64,000 nucleotides of DNA from Parathalassolituus penaei (GTDB lineage: Bacteria > Pseudomonadota > Gammaproteobacteria > Pseudomonadales > Oceanobacteraceae): the NCBI RefSeq assembly GCF_026626885.1, contig NZ_JAPNOA010000020.1, positions 123,651-187,650 on the forward strand, in the 5' to 3' direction. Within the stretch, counting starts at the first letter, position 1; the number at the start of each line of letters is the position of its first letter. Both the position numbers and the translations under genes were made by a program. The notes under the pieces are model-generated. The model ran no database searches. It was not told the origin of the DNA and saw nothing but the letters and a program-made list of their open reading frames with translations. Shown here in pieces: positions 45,028-54,562 of the stretch.

Positions 45028-47981
45028 GCTGTTGCCGGTTCGAGCCACTGATTCCAGAGGCGGCTGACTTCGGCACGGCATGTATCAAATCCGAGTTCGC
45101 GGGTTTCCTCGTCTTCCAGTAACAGTTTCTGGTTTTGCAGGGCGCGGCGATGGGTTTCGGCGCGGTAGGCGAGGTAGGTGTCTTGCAGCAGCTGGCGGTC
45201 GGCGCTGCTGAGCAGGCCGACGGCTTCAAAGCCGTCGAGCAGGCGCATGTTGTCGGTGACTTCCAGCAGTTGTGGATACTGGTGTGCCCATGCGAGCACG
45301 CCGTATTGCACCAGGAATTCGATATCCACAATGCCACCGGCGTCCTGTTTGAGGTGGAACTTGCTGGCGTTAACGGTGCTGTTGCCGGTGCCGAGCTGGT
45401 CGCGCATTTTCTGGCGCATGCTGCGGACTTCTTCCTGCAGGGTGGCCTGATCACGGGCCTGACCGAGGGTAACGGCACGAATGCGGCTAAATCCGGCGGC
45501 GACCTGTGGGCTGCCACAGAGCACGCGGGCGCGGGTCAGGGCCTGATGCTCCCAGGTCCAGGCGTGTTTCTGCTGGTATTCATCAAAGGCCTTGAGGCTG
45601 GCGACAATCATGCCGGAGTTGCCGGACGGTCGCAGGCGCATGTCGACTTCGTAAATATCACCGGTGCGGGTCTGGGTGGTGAGAATGTGGATCATGCGCT
45701 GACCCAGACGGGTGTAGAACACGTTGTTATCAATGCTGCGCTGGTTGCTGCCGGCATCGGCCTGGGTCACGCCCATGGAGTCGCTGTCGTGCAGGAACAC
45801 CAGATCGAGGTCGGAGCTGTAACTCATCTCCAGACCACCCACCTTGCCGTAACCGATAATCGCCAGCTGTGGGTCGGTTTCCACTTCGCCGTCGCGACGG
45901 GATGGATAACCGTATTTGCTGACCATCTGTTGCCAGGAAATCTGCAATACCGCTTCGAGGGTCACTTCGGCGAGGAAGGTCAGGTAGTCGCTGATTTTCA
46001 TCAGCGGCAAGGTGCCGGTGACTTCGCAGGCGGCGGCGTGCAGCTTGTGGGCGCGCACAAAGTGGCGCAGCTGTTCCATCTGCTGTTCGAGGTCGTCTTC
46101 GGCAATGCGCAGCAGGCGCAGGTGCAGTTCTTCGCGCAGCTCCAGATGTTGCGGGCAGCGCAGCAGGTTACGGCTGTTGAGTAACTCGTCGAGCAGCAGC
46201 GGTGTCTGGGCGATGTAGGCGGCCACCCACGGCGACGCGCTGCACAGACGGATCAGCTGTTTGAGGGCGTGCGGATTTTCTTTCAGCAACACCAGATAGG
46301 CGGTACGCCGCAACACGGCTTCCAGCAGCGGCAGCAGGCGTTCGAAGGTTACGGTCGGTTGTGGATACGCACTGAGGGTTTCCAGCAGGGCTGGCATCAG
46401 GCTTTCCAGACGCTCGCGGCCAATCGCCTGCATGCTGTTGACGGCACGGCTGTCGCGGAATTTGCTCAGCAGGTTGGCGAACGGGGTTTCCAGCAGTTCC
46501 GGGCAGCAGGTGTTAATGGTGGTACGTGAGCTTTCGGCAAGATCACCATGCCAGAGATCGATCCAGGTGTGCTGCTGTTCCTGCTCGGGCTGGTCTTCGT
46601 CCGGGCTGCGGACGATTTCAGCAAAGTGGTGGCGGACGGCACTGCGATGCTGTTCCAGCACCTGCAGATAGGCTGGCCAGTCGTCAAAGCCCATACAAAG
46701 CGCAATACGCGCTTGCGCTTCCGGTTGGTCGGGCAGCTGTTGTGACTGCTCGTCGTTGAGGGCCTGAATGGCGTGTTCACTGTCGCGCAGGAACAGGTAC
46801 GCCTCGCGCAATTCGCGGGCGGCATCGGCGGGCAGATAACCTTCGTCGGCAAGAATACCCAGCACCGGCAGCAACTGTCGTTGTTGCAGCTGTTTGTCCT
46901 GGCCGCCGCGAATCAGCTGAAAGGCCTGTACGGTAAATTCCACTTCACGGATACCACCAGGGCCGAGTTTGACGTCCATATCGAGGCCGCGACGGCGCAC
47001 TTCGGCGTTGATCATGGCTTTCATGGAGCGCAGTGATTCAAAGGCGCTGTAGTCGATATACACGCGGTAGGTGAACGGCCGCAGGATGTTCAACAGCTCG
47101 CGGGCGTAGGAGTCCTGTTCGCCTGTCATTACCCGCGCCTTGACCATGGCGTAACGTTCCCAGTCGCGGCCCTGATCCTGGTAATACTCTTCCATCGAGT
47201 CGAAGTTCATCACCAGCGGGCCACTCTGGCCGTATGGACGCAGGCGCATGTCGGTGCGGAACACAAAGCCGTCACTGGTGGAGCGGTCGAGGGCGGTGAT
47301 CAGCTTCTGGCCGAGTTTGATGAAATACTCCTGATTGCTGAGCACTTTCGGGCCGCTGGTTTCGCCGGATTCCGGGTAGGTGAAAATCAGGTCAATGTCG
47401 GAACTGAGGTTGAGTTCATAGCCCCCGAGTTTGCCCATACCGAGTACCAGCAATGGCTGTTCCAGTCCACTGCTGCGGCCGATTGGCGCACCATGACGCT
47501 GCTGCAACAGCGGGCTCAGGAAGCGGATGGAGCGGCATACGGTTTCATCGGCCAGGTCGGATACCGAACGGGTGGTGACCAGAGTGCTGGCGATTTTCAG
47601 AACGTCACACCAGATGATATGAACCATGGCGCGGCGACGCAGACGGCGCAGGGCTTTGCTCCAGAGATCCTCGCTGCTGCCCACTTCCAGCGTGCTGCAG
47701 ATGGCGGTTAACCATTCGGCAATATCGGTGCGCACAATCGGTGTATTGATGCGGCCAGACTGGATTGCTTCGGCAAACCATTGGGCATCGTGGGCAAAAC
47801 TGTCGGCGACGTATTGGCTGACGGTCATGACAGTGCGCAGCTGTTGCTGCGAGTTTTCCGGCAGGGCTGCAAAAAAGGTGGGCCAGTCAAAACCAAAACG
47901 ACCACAGGTGTCAGCAACAATGGCTTGCAGGTGGGTCCAGCGGGCGTGCAGGGATTCCGGGAAACGGGCTGTCATAATCAT
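45015..47981 (-). CDS. glnE: Bifunctional glutamine synthetase adenylyltransferase/deadenylylase
   Basis: The protein of about 988 residues has two nucleotidyltransferase halves. The first has GMGKLGGYELNLSSDIDLIF, the second IIGYGKVGGLEMSYSSDLDLVFLHDS; the paired-aspartate motifs (DID, DLD) are intact. It adds AMP to, or removes it from, glutamine synthetase in answer to PII. Starts at 47981 or 47975 are both possible and the ribosome site is weak; the frame is open to 48032. The last residues, PDV, and the stop codon come from a heptanucleotide array, so the native 3' end was altered. Confidence 0.95.
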   Translation of the reverse strand: MIMTARFPESLHARWTHLQAIVADTCGRFGFDWPTFFAALPENSQQQLRTVMTVSQYVADSFAHDAQWFAEAIQSGRINTPIVRTDIAEWLTAICSTLEVGSSEDLWSKALRRLRRRAMVHIIWCDVLKIASTLVTTRSVSDLADETVCRSIRFLSPLLQQRHGAPIGRSSGLEQPLLVLGMGKLGGYELNLSSDIDLIFTYPESGETSGPKVLSNQEYFIKLGQKLITALDRSTSDGFVFRTDMRLRPYGQSGPLVMNFDSMEEYYQDQGRDWERYAMVKARVMTGEQDSYARELLNILRPFTYRVYIDYSAFESLRSMKAMINAEVRRRGLDMDVKLGPGGIREVEFTVQAFQLIRGGQDKQLQQRQLLPVLGILADEGYLPADAARELREAYLFLRDSEHAIQALNDEQSQQLPDQPEAQARIALCMGFDDWPAYLQVLEQHRSAVRHHFAEIVRSPDEDQPEQEQQHTWIDLWHGDLAESSRTTINTCCPELLETPFANLLSKFRDSRAVNSMQAIGRERLESLMPALLETLSAYPQPTVTFERLLPLLEAVLRRTAYLVLLKENPHALKQLIRLCSASPWVAAYIAQTPLLLDELLNSRNLLRCPQHLELREELHLRLLRIAEDDLEQQMEQLRHFVRAHKLHAAACEVTGTLPLMKISDYLTFLAEVTLEAVLQISWQQMVSKYGYPSRRDGEVETDPQLAIIGYGKVGGLEMSYSSDLDLVFLHDSDSMGVTQADAGSNQRSIDNNVFYTRLGQRMIHILTTQTRTGDIYEVDMRLRPSGNSGMIVASLKAFDEYQQKHAWTWEHQALTRARVLCGSPQVAAGFSRIRAVTLGQARDQATLQEEVRSMRQKMRDQLGTGNSTVNASKFHLKQDAGGIVDIEFLVQYGVLAWAHQYPQLLEVTDNMRLLDGFEAVGLLSSADRQLLQDTYLAYRAETHRRALQNQKLLLEDEETRELGFDTCRAEVSRLWNQWLEPATAPDV

Positions 47982-48120
47982 TCTCGTGCCGTTATTTTTG
48001 TTTACTTTAACGTCCAATTTGGACAATTGCATTGTCGCAAGGCAGGTGGCCCGTTCAGACCCTTTACCTTGGCCGGGGTTTCCCGTTGTGCTAGGTTACG
48101 GACAGTTTTCTCAGGGATGG

Positions 48121-48708
48121 ATGAACATGTTGCGACTTGCGTTTGTGTCGTGGGTCGGCTTGCTGCTGGCCGGGTGTGCTTCACACCCCGCAGCTGTGCA
48201 GTGGACCAATACTCACGGCGAATACCAGCCAATGGACGTCGACAGCCAGGTTCGTATGCTCGGTGGTCCACCGGGGCTGGTTGGCTGGCGTATGAACAGC
48301 AACGGCGACCGGGTGATGTCTCGTAATGCCCTGATGAAACGCAAGGCGTATCCTCTGGAGCTGCGCGCGCGTCAGTATCCGGATGACTGGCTGCAACACT
48401 ATGAGGTTCTGGAGCTGCATCTGCAGCGTGAGGCCTCAGCCAATGGGCAGGTTTCTGACCTGTCGATGGAACTCTGTGGTCAGTCGTTGACCATACCTGC
48501 TTCTGCCTGGAATTCGGCTCCTGCTGAATGGGTGGTACGTGCCGATCTGTCGGCGCTGCGTGATCAGGCTCCGCATGGATGTGAACCGGCATTCGTTTAT
48601 CAGATCGAACTGGTGCCGGACGACGATCCGGTGGATGTGCTGCTGTCGGATATCAGGATTCGTTTCCTGCCGGCCGCTGGCGAACGGCTTGGCCAGAATT
48701 CGCCATAA
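48121..48708 (+). CDS. Hypothetical lipoprotein
   Basis: The 195-residue protein begins MNMLRLAFVSWVGLLLAGCA, a lipoprotein signal with lipobox LAGC (Cys19) and serine at +2+1, predicting outer-membrane sorting. The mature part has conserved-looking GGPPGLVGWRMNSNGDRV and a beta-rich end (VYQIELVPDDDPVDVLLSDIRIRFLP). I do not recognise a family. It is divergent from glnE and lies 93 bp before mrcB. The AGGGATGG ribosome site supports ATG 48121; the frame is open far upstream inside glnE and is rejected there. Confidence 0.75.
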   Translation: MNMLRLAFVSWVGLLLAGCASHPAAVQWTNTHGEYQPMDVDSQVRMLGGPPGLVGWRMNSNGDRVMSRNALMKRKAYPLELRARQYPDDWLQHYEVLELHLQREASANGQVSDLSMELCGQSLTIPASAWNSAPAEWVVRADLSALRDQAPHGCEPAFVYQIELVPDDDPVDVLLSDIRIRFLPAAGERLGQNSP

Positions 48709-48801
48709 TGGTCTGATTGGTAATTTGCCAGCGGATACCTGATATTTGTCCAGTATCCCGTTAGACTCCCGTGTGAATCCAACCCTGGTTCCCTGAAATA
48801 T

Positions 48802-51282
48802 ATGCCTTTTTCCGGATTATGGTCGGTATCCCGGCTTCTGATGGCGGCTGCTTCTGGCAAGCCGCGCAAACCAAAATCTGATCCTGATGCTGCCTGGGGT
48901 AATAACCCCGATGGTCGGCCAGCCAGTACCCCGCGTTCCACCCCCAAACCACCGGCCAAAAAAACCGGCACGGGCCGCAAGCGTTCGTCCGGTGGTGGTG
49001 GCAGCAAACCGCCACGCTCGCTGGGCTGGTTCGGCTCGCTGCTGATGTGGATGATCCGGCTGGGGATTCTCGGTGCGGTGATTCTGGCGGCATCGCTGGT
49101 TTATCTCGACTCGCAGATGCGTGAGCAGTTTGAAGGCCGCAAATGGACGCTGCCAGCGCGGGTATATGCCCGTCCGCTGCAGCTGTATCCGGGCCAGCTG
49201 CTCAGCAGTGAACAGCTGGGAGCTGAACTGCAATGGACCGATTATCACCCGGTGGGTGGTTCACCTCGTCCTGGGACGTTTGAGCGGGTTGGTGATCGCT
49301 GGACCATTTATCGCCGTGACTTTGTGTTCTGGGATGGCCCGGAGCCAGCCCATCGGGTGGAGCTGACGCTGAATGGTGGTCGGGTTGATCGCTTGTGGGT
49401 TGACGGTGCCGATCAGGCCTTGGTGCGTCTGGAGCCTCAATACATCGGCGGGATTTTTCCGGCCCATAACGAAGACCGCGAACTGGTGAAACTCGATCAG
49501 GTGCCGTCGGAGTTGCTGGGTGCGCTGGTGGTAACCGAAGACAAGGACTTCTTTAACCACTGGGGTATTTCCCTGCGTGGTATTGCCCGCGCCATGATGG
49601 CCAACGTCGAAGCGGGTTCCTTTGTACAGGGTGGTTCAACCCTGACCCAGCAGCTGGTGAAAAACTTCTATCTGAGTGAAGAGCGTTCGCTGGCGCGTAA
49701 AGGCCGTGAAGCCATGATGGCGATCCTGATGGAGTTGCATTACTCCAAGGGTGACATCCTGCAGTCCTATATCAACGAGGTGTACCTTGGGCAGTCCGGA
49801 CGTCGGGCGATTCACGGTTTTGCGTTGGCCTCGCGTTTCTACTTTGGCAAACCCATGAGTGAGCTGGATGTTGGCGAAATGGCCACGCTGGTGGGGCTGG
49901 TGAAAGGTGCATCCTATTACAACCCGAAAAAACACCCGCAACGGGCGCAGGAACGCCGTGATCTGGTGCTTACCCTGATGCGGGATAACGGTGTGATCAC
50001 CGAGGACCAGTACCAGCAAGCCATCAAACGGCCACTGACCACCTCCGACAGCAAACGGGCGGGCCAGCGTGAGTACCCGGCATTCCTGGAGCTGGTAAAA
50101 GCCCAGTTGAAAGAAGACTACAAACAGGAAGACCTCGAAAACGAAGGCCTGAACATCTTTACCACGCTCGACCCGTGGATTCAGAACAGCCTTGAAGCCG
50201 CAGCAACCGCACAACTGGCGGCGCTGGAAAAAGGTCGTGCCAACCTGACGGATCAGCTCGAAACCGCCGCGGTCATTACCAGTATTGATGGTGGTGAAGT
50301 ACGGGCGCTGCTGGGTTCCCGTCGTCCGGGCTATTTCGGCTTTAACCGTGCGGTGAATGCCCGTCGTCCGATTGGCTCGCTGGCCAAACCGGTGGTGTAT
50401 CTGGCGGCACTGGAAAGTGGCCGTTTCAACTGGGGTTCGCCGCTGGATGACAGTCCGCTGCGGGTCGAAATGCCGGGTGCTCCGGTGTGGACACCACAGA
50501 ACTACGATCGCAAGAGTCATGGTGTGGTGCCGATGGTGGATGCCTTGGCAGGCTCCTATAACCTGTCGACCGCCCGTATGGGTCTGCGTGTGGGCCTGGA
50601 TAATGTGGTGGCCGAGTTCCGCTCGCTGGGTGTGACCGAAGACATCAAGCCGTATCCGTCGCTGTTGCTGGGTTCGTTGGAACTGTCACCGTTGCAGGTG
50701 GCGGCCATGTACCAGCCTTTGGCTGCCCAGGGCTTCCGGATGCCGATGCGCACCGTTGAAGGTGTGACCACCCAACAGGGCCAGACCCTGTCGTCGTATG
50801 CCGCCAGTGGTGAGCAGGTGGTAGACCCGATGAACGTCGCCTGGCTGCGTTATGGTCTGGAACAGGTAGTGGAACGTGGTACCGCTCGCAAGCTGCTGAC
50901 CCGTCTGCCGGGGCCGCTGGCCGGTAAAACCGGTACCAGTGATGACCAGCGTGACGCCTGGTTTGCCGGTTTTGATAACCGTCACCTCGGGGTGATCTGG
51001 GTCGGCCGTGACGACAACCAGACCATGCCATTTGCCGGTGCCGGTGCGGCGCTGCCAATCTGGATGGATACGTTTGCCAAGGCCGGTGTTGATCCTCTGC
51101 CACCGCAGGCGCAGATGGTTCAGGTGGTGGTGGATGCCCAGGGCAATCAGCTTGGTGAAGGCTGTATTGGTACCCTGTATCCGTTCCCGCCTGAGCGGGT
51201 AGATGGCAATGCCCAGCCGTGTCGTACAACCCAGGATACCGAATCCGGTTTGCTCGAATGGCTGATGCGTCAGGTTGAATAA
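48802..51282 (+). CDS. mrcB: Penicillin-binding protein 1B (bifunctional peptidoglycan synthase)
   Basis: The protein of about 826 residues has a Gly/Lys/Pro-rich cytoplasmic tail, a membrane anchor (about 79-97), and a UB2H-like domain (about 110-190). A glycosyltransferase 51 domain carries EDKDFFNHWGISLRG with catalytic Glu and GGSTLTQQLVKN. The transpeptidase has IGSLAKP (SxxK serine), SYN in GSYNLST, and KTGTSDD. It polymerises and cross-links peptidoglycan at the inner membrane. Start is uncertain: ATG 48802 or ATG 48841, neither with a good ribosome site. The TPR lipoprotein encoded 49 bp downstream may be its activator. Confidence 0.95.
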   Translation: MPFSGLWSVSRLLMAAASGKPRKPKSDPDAAWGNNPDGRPASTPRSTPKPPAKKTGTGRKRSSGGGGSKPPRSLGWFGSLLMWMIRLGILGAVILAASLVYLDSQMREQFEGRKWTLPARVYARPLQLYPGQLLSSEQLGAELQWTDYHPVGGSPRPGTFERVGDRWTIYRRDFVFWDGPEPAHRVELTLNGGRVDRLWVDGADQALVRLEPQYIGGIFPAHNEDRELVKLDQVPSELLGALVVTEDKDFFNHWGISLRGIARAMMANVEAGSFVQGGSTLTQQLVKNFYLSEERSLARKGREAMMAILMELHYSKGDILQSYINEVYLGQSGRRAIHGFALASRFYFGKPMSELDVGEMATLVGLVKGASYYNPKKHPQRAQERRDLVLTLMRDNGVITEDQYQQAIKRPLTTSDSKRAGQREYPAFLELVKAQLKEDYKQEDLENEGLNIFTTLDPWIQNSLEAAATAQLAALEKGRANLTDQLETAAVITSIDGGEVRALLGSRRPGYFGFNRAVNARRPIGSLAKPVVYLAALESGRFNWGSPLDDSPLRVEMPGAPVWTPQNYDRKSHGVVPMVDALAGSYNLSTARMGLRVGLDNVVAEFRSLGVTEDIKPYPSLLLGSLELSPLQVAAMYQPLAAQGFRMPMRTVEGVTTQQGQTLSSYAASGEQVVDPMNVAWLRYGLEQVVERGTARKLLTRLPGPLAGKTGTSDDQRDAWFAGFDNRHLGVIWVGRDDNQTMPFAGAGAALPIWMDTFAKAGVDPLPPQAQMVQVVVDAQGNQLGEGCIGTLYPFPPERVDGNAQPCRTTQDTESGLLEWLMRQVE

Positions 51283-51331
51283 TATCGGTGATCACCGCAT
51301 AAAGGCGGTATCACGGATTGCTGGAGAGAAT

Positions 51332-51943
51332 ATGAACAGACTGACTGTAACCGGAGCCATGCTGGCTCTGGCCCTGCTGGTCACCGGTTGTGCCCCGGCG
51401 GCAGTACGAACTTCGTCGGACTCGATGGTGACCAGACCTTCGCTGCCATCACCCAAACCACCGCTGGCCAACGACAGTTACAGCCGGGTGGATAACACTG
51501 CGCAGGCCGTGCCCGCTACGGTGGTAGAGCCGGTACAGCTGGAAGCGCCGGAAGTATTGCCGGAGTGGAATGACGCGCTGCTGGTCAGTCTGGATCAGGG
51601 TAATCACCATCCAGCGATCCAATCGCTGTTACAAAAAGCCGAACAGTCTCGTCAGCAGCAAAACTGGTCGGCGACATTGACCTGGCTGGATCAGGCGCGC
51701 CAGATTCAGCCACGTAATGCGGATGTTCTGTATCGTCAGGGCTGGGTGTTGGCGCAGACCGAGCGTTATTCGGAAGCCGAGCAGTTGCTGCAGCGGGCGC
51801 GAATGTTCAGTACCGATAACAGTCTGACGGCTCGTATCCTGTTGTTGCGCAGTGATTGTTTGCAGCATCTGGGACGTGACAGCGAAGCGGATTCGGTACG
51901 GCGTGAAGCGGCTCGTCTTGATCCGTCCCTGCTGATTGGCTGA
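51332..51943 (+). CDS. TPR lipoprotein next to mrcB, LpoP-like candidate
   Basis: The 203-residue protein has a lipoprotein signal (LALALLVTGC, Cys about 18), a disordered Pro/Ser-rich linker of about 60 residues, then tetratricopeptide-like helices (NHHPAIQSLLQKAEQ, WSATLTWLDQARQIQPRNADVLYRQGWVLAQTERYSEAEQLLQRAR). A GGAGAG ribosome site precedes ATG 51332. In Pseudomonas aeruginosa a TPR lipoprotein, LpoP, encoded beside the PBP1b gene activates that enzyme. Layout and architecture here suggest the same role, but sequence identity to LpoP was not checked. Confidence 0.78.
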   Translation: MNRLTVTGAMLALALLVTGCAPAAVRTSSDSMVTRPSLPSPKPPLANDSYSRVDNTAQAVPATVVEPVQLEAPEVLPEWNDALLVSLDQGNHHPAIQSLLQKAEQSRQQQNWSATLTWLDQARQIQPRNADVLYRQGWVLAQTERYSEAEQLLQRARMFSTDNSLTARILLLRSDCLQHLGRDSEADSVRREAARLDPSLLIG

Positions 51944-51971
51944 TAAGCGGACGGGCTGATCTGTTCTGATC

Positions 51972-52017
51972 ACAACAACTCCGGGGCAATACCAATTGCG
52001 CCCCGGTGTTGTTTGGT
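51972..52017. terminator. Bidirectional terminator-like hairpin
   Basis: CCGGGGC (51981-51987) and GCCCCGG (52000-52006) pair, extended by ACAACA and TGTTGT outside. A short T-rich tail (TTTGG) follows. It lies 29 bp after the TPR lipoprotein gene and faces the convergent gene at 52106. Confidence 0.75.
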
Positions 52018-52105
52018 ATTACAGACAATACAAATCGATAATACGAGTCAGCGGTACTTGAGCAGAGCTGTGTGGCGCATTTCAGAGTGCCCTGGCCATA
52101 TATGG

Positions 52106-52723
52106 TCAGTCTGCTGCCGCCATGCGGTAAGAGACAGGTTGGGCCAGCATCAGCAGTCCCAGCAGGATCGCCAACCACAGAGAAGTCAGGCCACTGTGCA
52201 GCACATTTGACGGTGCCAGGTGCAGGATAATCCAGCACATAGGCGGAAAGGTCAGGAACCAGAAGCGCTGCTGACGGCTGAAATCCGTCAGGCGTTCGGT
52301 CTGACGCAGCAGGAATGGCAACATCAGCGCCGTTCCGCCGACCACCAGAGTAGCCAGCAGGACCCACTCCAGCACGCCGGAGCGACGGCCCAGTTCAAAC
52401 ACCACACACCAGCCCAGGAAAATCCGGCCCCAGGTCTGGCGGGTAAAGTGATAACGCAACCGTTCCGCCAGATGGGTGCACACCAGCATCGGCAGTGCCG
52501 CATACATGGCGAGCTGACGCATCAGTAGTTCGGACTGGGCGATCTCGTGATCATGCATGCTGTGATACAGCAGGCTGGCCACCGCGTAACCGACAATCAT
52601 CAGTGCCGCTGCAAAACGGGCGGCAGCGGAGCCTGGCCATTGCTGGCCACGCGCCGCCGGACGATTGCTCACAGCCAGCAGCAGGCTGCTGGCCAGTAAC
52701 AGCAGATCGGCAATGATCAGCAT
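52106..52723 (-). CDS. Hypothetical membrane protein downstream of hemL
   Basis: The 205-residue protein has about six predicted membrane helices (LIIADLLLLASSLLLAV, AALMIVGYAVASLLYHS, EWVLLATLVVGGTALML and others) and a histidine-rich loop (YHSMHDHE). I do not recognise the family. The start overlaps the hemL stop by one base (TAATG), so it is translationally coupled to hemL. A link to haem metabolism is possible but only from position. Confidence 0.75.
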   Translation of the reverse strand: MLIIADLLLLASSLLLAVSNRPAARGQQWPGSAAARFAAALMIVGYAVASLLYHSMHDHEIAQSELLMRQLAMYAALPMLVCTHLAERLRYHFTRQTWGRIFLGWCVVFELGRRSGVLEWVLLATLVVGGTALMLPFLLRQTERLTDFSRQQRFWFLTFPPMCWIILHLAPSNVLHSGLTSLWLAILLGLLMLAQPVSYRMAAAD

Positions 52724-54018
52724 TACAGTGACGCCATAACCTTGTCGGCCGCGGCGATGGTGAAGTCGATGTCGTCTTCGGTATGAGCGAAGGACATAAA
52801 ACCGGCTTCAAACGCTGACGGAGCCAGGTACACGCCCTGTTCCAGCATGCCGTGGAAGAACTTGCCAAAACGCTGGGCATCACACTGCTGCAGCACGTGC
52901 TGGTAGTTCTCGACTTTCTCCAGTTCGGTGAAGAACAGGCCAAACATGGAACCGGCCTTGTTGTAGGTGAACGGGATACCGTGTTTGTCAGCGGCGGCCT
53001 TGAAACCAGCCAGCATACGGTCAACACGAGCGTTCAGCTGTTCATATACACCCGGTTTCTGGATTTCTTTCAGCATGGCCAGACCAGCCGCCATCGCCAG
53101 CGGGTTACCGGACAGGGTACCGGCCTGATATACCGGGCCCAGAGGTGCCAGTTTTTCCATGATGGCGCGCTTGCCACCAAAAGCCCCCACTGGCAGACCA
53201 CCACCAATGACCTTGCCCAGACAGGTCATGTCCGGAACGATGCCGTAGTGAGCCTGGGCGCCACCCAGGGCGACACGGAAACCGCTCATGACTTCGTCGA
53301 AAATCAGCACGATGCCATGTACGTCACACAGCTCACGCAGCCCCTGCAGGAATGATTTGCTTGGCGGAATGCAATTCATGTTGCCCGCTACTGGCTCGAT
53401 GATCACACAGGCGATCTGGTCGCCCATCTGTGCGAAACACTCACGAACGTGATCGAGGTCGTTGTAGTTCAGGGTAATGGTGTGTTCAGCCACGCTGGCG
53501 GGTACGCCCGGAGAGGTCGGAACACCCAGGGTCAGCATGCCGGAACCGGCTTTGACCAGCAGGGAGTCGGAGTGACCGTGGTAGCAGCCTTCAAACTTCA
53601 CCATCTTGTCGCGGCCGGTGTAACCACGGGCCAGACGGATGGCACTCATGGTGGCTTCGGTGCCGGAGTTGACCATACGCACCATGTCCATGGACGGGAT
53701 CAGCTTGCACACTTCGCTGGCCATTTCGCTTTCGATTGCGGTTGGCGCGCCAAAGCTCAGACCCAGTTCCATACGGTCGCGGATGGCATCGATAATCTGC
53801 GGGGCGCTGTGACCCAGAATCATCGGGCCCCAGGAGCCAACGTAGTCAACGTAGCGGTTACCGTCGACGTCATACACGTAAGCACCTTTGGCTTTTTCGA
53901 AGAAAATCGGAGTGCCACCCACACCTTTGAACGCACGTACCGGGGAGTTCACACCACCGGGAATGTGTTGCTGGGCTGATTCAAACAGGGCCTGGGATTT
54001 GGATGTGCTGTAAGACAT
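52723..54018 (-). CDS. hemL: Glutamate-1-semialdehyde 2,1-aminomutase
   Basis: The 431-residue PLP enzyme is of normal length. It shows the N-terminal [50 protein letters not shown] and [18 protein letters not shown], whose lysine binds PLP. It makes 5-aminolaevulinate, the tetrapyrrole precursor. ATG 54018 is preferred over 54024 because AGGA then has an 8-nt spacing. hemJ lies upstream on the same strand after 103 bp, grouping two haem steps. Confidence 0.96.
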   Translation of the reverse strand: MSYSTSKSQALFESAQQHIPGGVNSPVRAFKGVGGTPIFFEKAKGAYVYDVDGNRYVDYVGSWGPMILGHSAPQIIDAIRDRMELGLSFGAPTAIESEMASEVCKLIPSMDMVRMVNSGTEATMSAIRLARGYTGRDKMVKFEGCYHGHSDSLLVKAGSGMLTLGVPTSPGVPASVAEHTITLNYNDLDHVRECFAQMGDQIACVIIEPVAGNMNCIPPSKSFLQGLRELCDVHGIVLIFDEVMSGFRVALGGAQAHYGIVPDMTCLGKVIGGGLPVGAFGGKRAIMEKLAPLGPVYQAGTLSGNPLAMAAGLAMLKEIQKPGVYEQLNARVDRMLAGFKAAADKHGIPFTYNKAGSMFGLFFTELEKVENYQHVLQQCDAQRFGKFFHGMLEQGVYLAPSAFEAGFMSFAHTEDDIDFTIAAADKVMASL

Positions 54019-54121
54019 ATGCATTTTCCTGTGGATTTCAGAATTCCTGACACGCAGGGCGTGAACCCTGCGTCAGACAACAGACAGTGGATATCTGCTG
54101 CGTTTTAAAACGGGCGGACGA

Positions 54122-54547
54122 TCAAAATGGACGCACTACCACCAGAATCACCACGGCGATCAGGATGAACACCGGGATTTCATTAAACCAGCGATACCAG
54201 ACGTGACCACGGGTGTTCTGGTCGGCCGCAAACAGACGGTTCAGTTTGCCGCAATACAGGTGATAACCAACCAGCAGGGCAACCAGCGTCAGCTTGGCGT
54301 GCATCCAGTGGGTGTCGATCAGGTAATACTGCGGGTTAAAGCTGATCAGCCAGCTGCCCAGTGCCAGCACAACCAGCATGGACGGCCACATGATGCCGCG
54401 GTACAGCTTGCGTTCCATGATCTTGAAACGGTCGCGGGAGACCTGATCTTCAGCGGCGGCGTGGTACACATACAGGCGTGGCAGATAAAAAATCCCGGCA
54501 AACCAGGTGATCACGGCGATGATGTGGAAGGCTTTGACCCAGAGCAT
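54122..54547 (-). CDS. hemJ: Protoporphyrinogen oxidase HemJ
   Basis: The 141-residue inner-membrane protein has four predicted helices. It carries the HemJ pattern LWVKAFHIIAVITWFAGIFYLPRLYVYH, with the conserved histidine near the N-terminus, and MERKLYRGIMWPSM and DTHWMHAKLTLVALLVGYHLY. It oxidises protoporphyrinogen IX to protoporphyrin IX. It lies between the CLC gene (14 bp upstream) and hemL. Confidence 0.92.
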   Translation of the reverse strand: MLWVKAFHIIAVITWFAGIFYLPRLYVYHAAAEDQVSRDRFKIMERKLYRGIMWPSMLVVLALGSWLISFNPQYYLIDTHWMHAKLTLVALLVGYHLYCGKLNRLFAADQNTRGHVWYRWFNEIPVFILIAVVILVVVRPF

Positions 54548-54562
54548 ATCGGTTCCTGTTGG

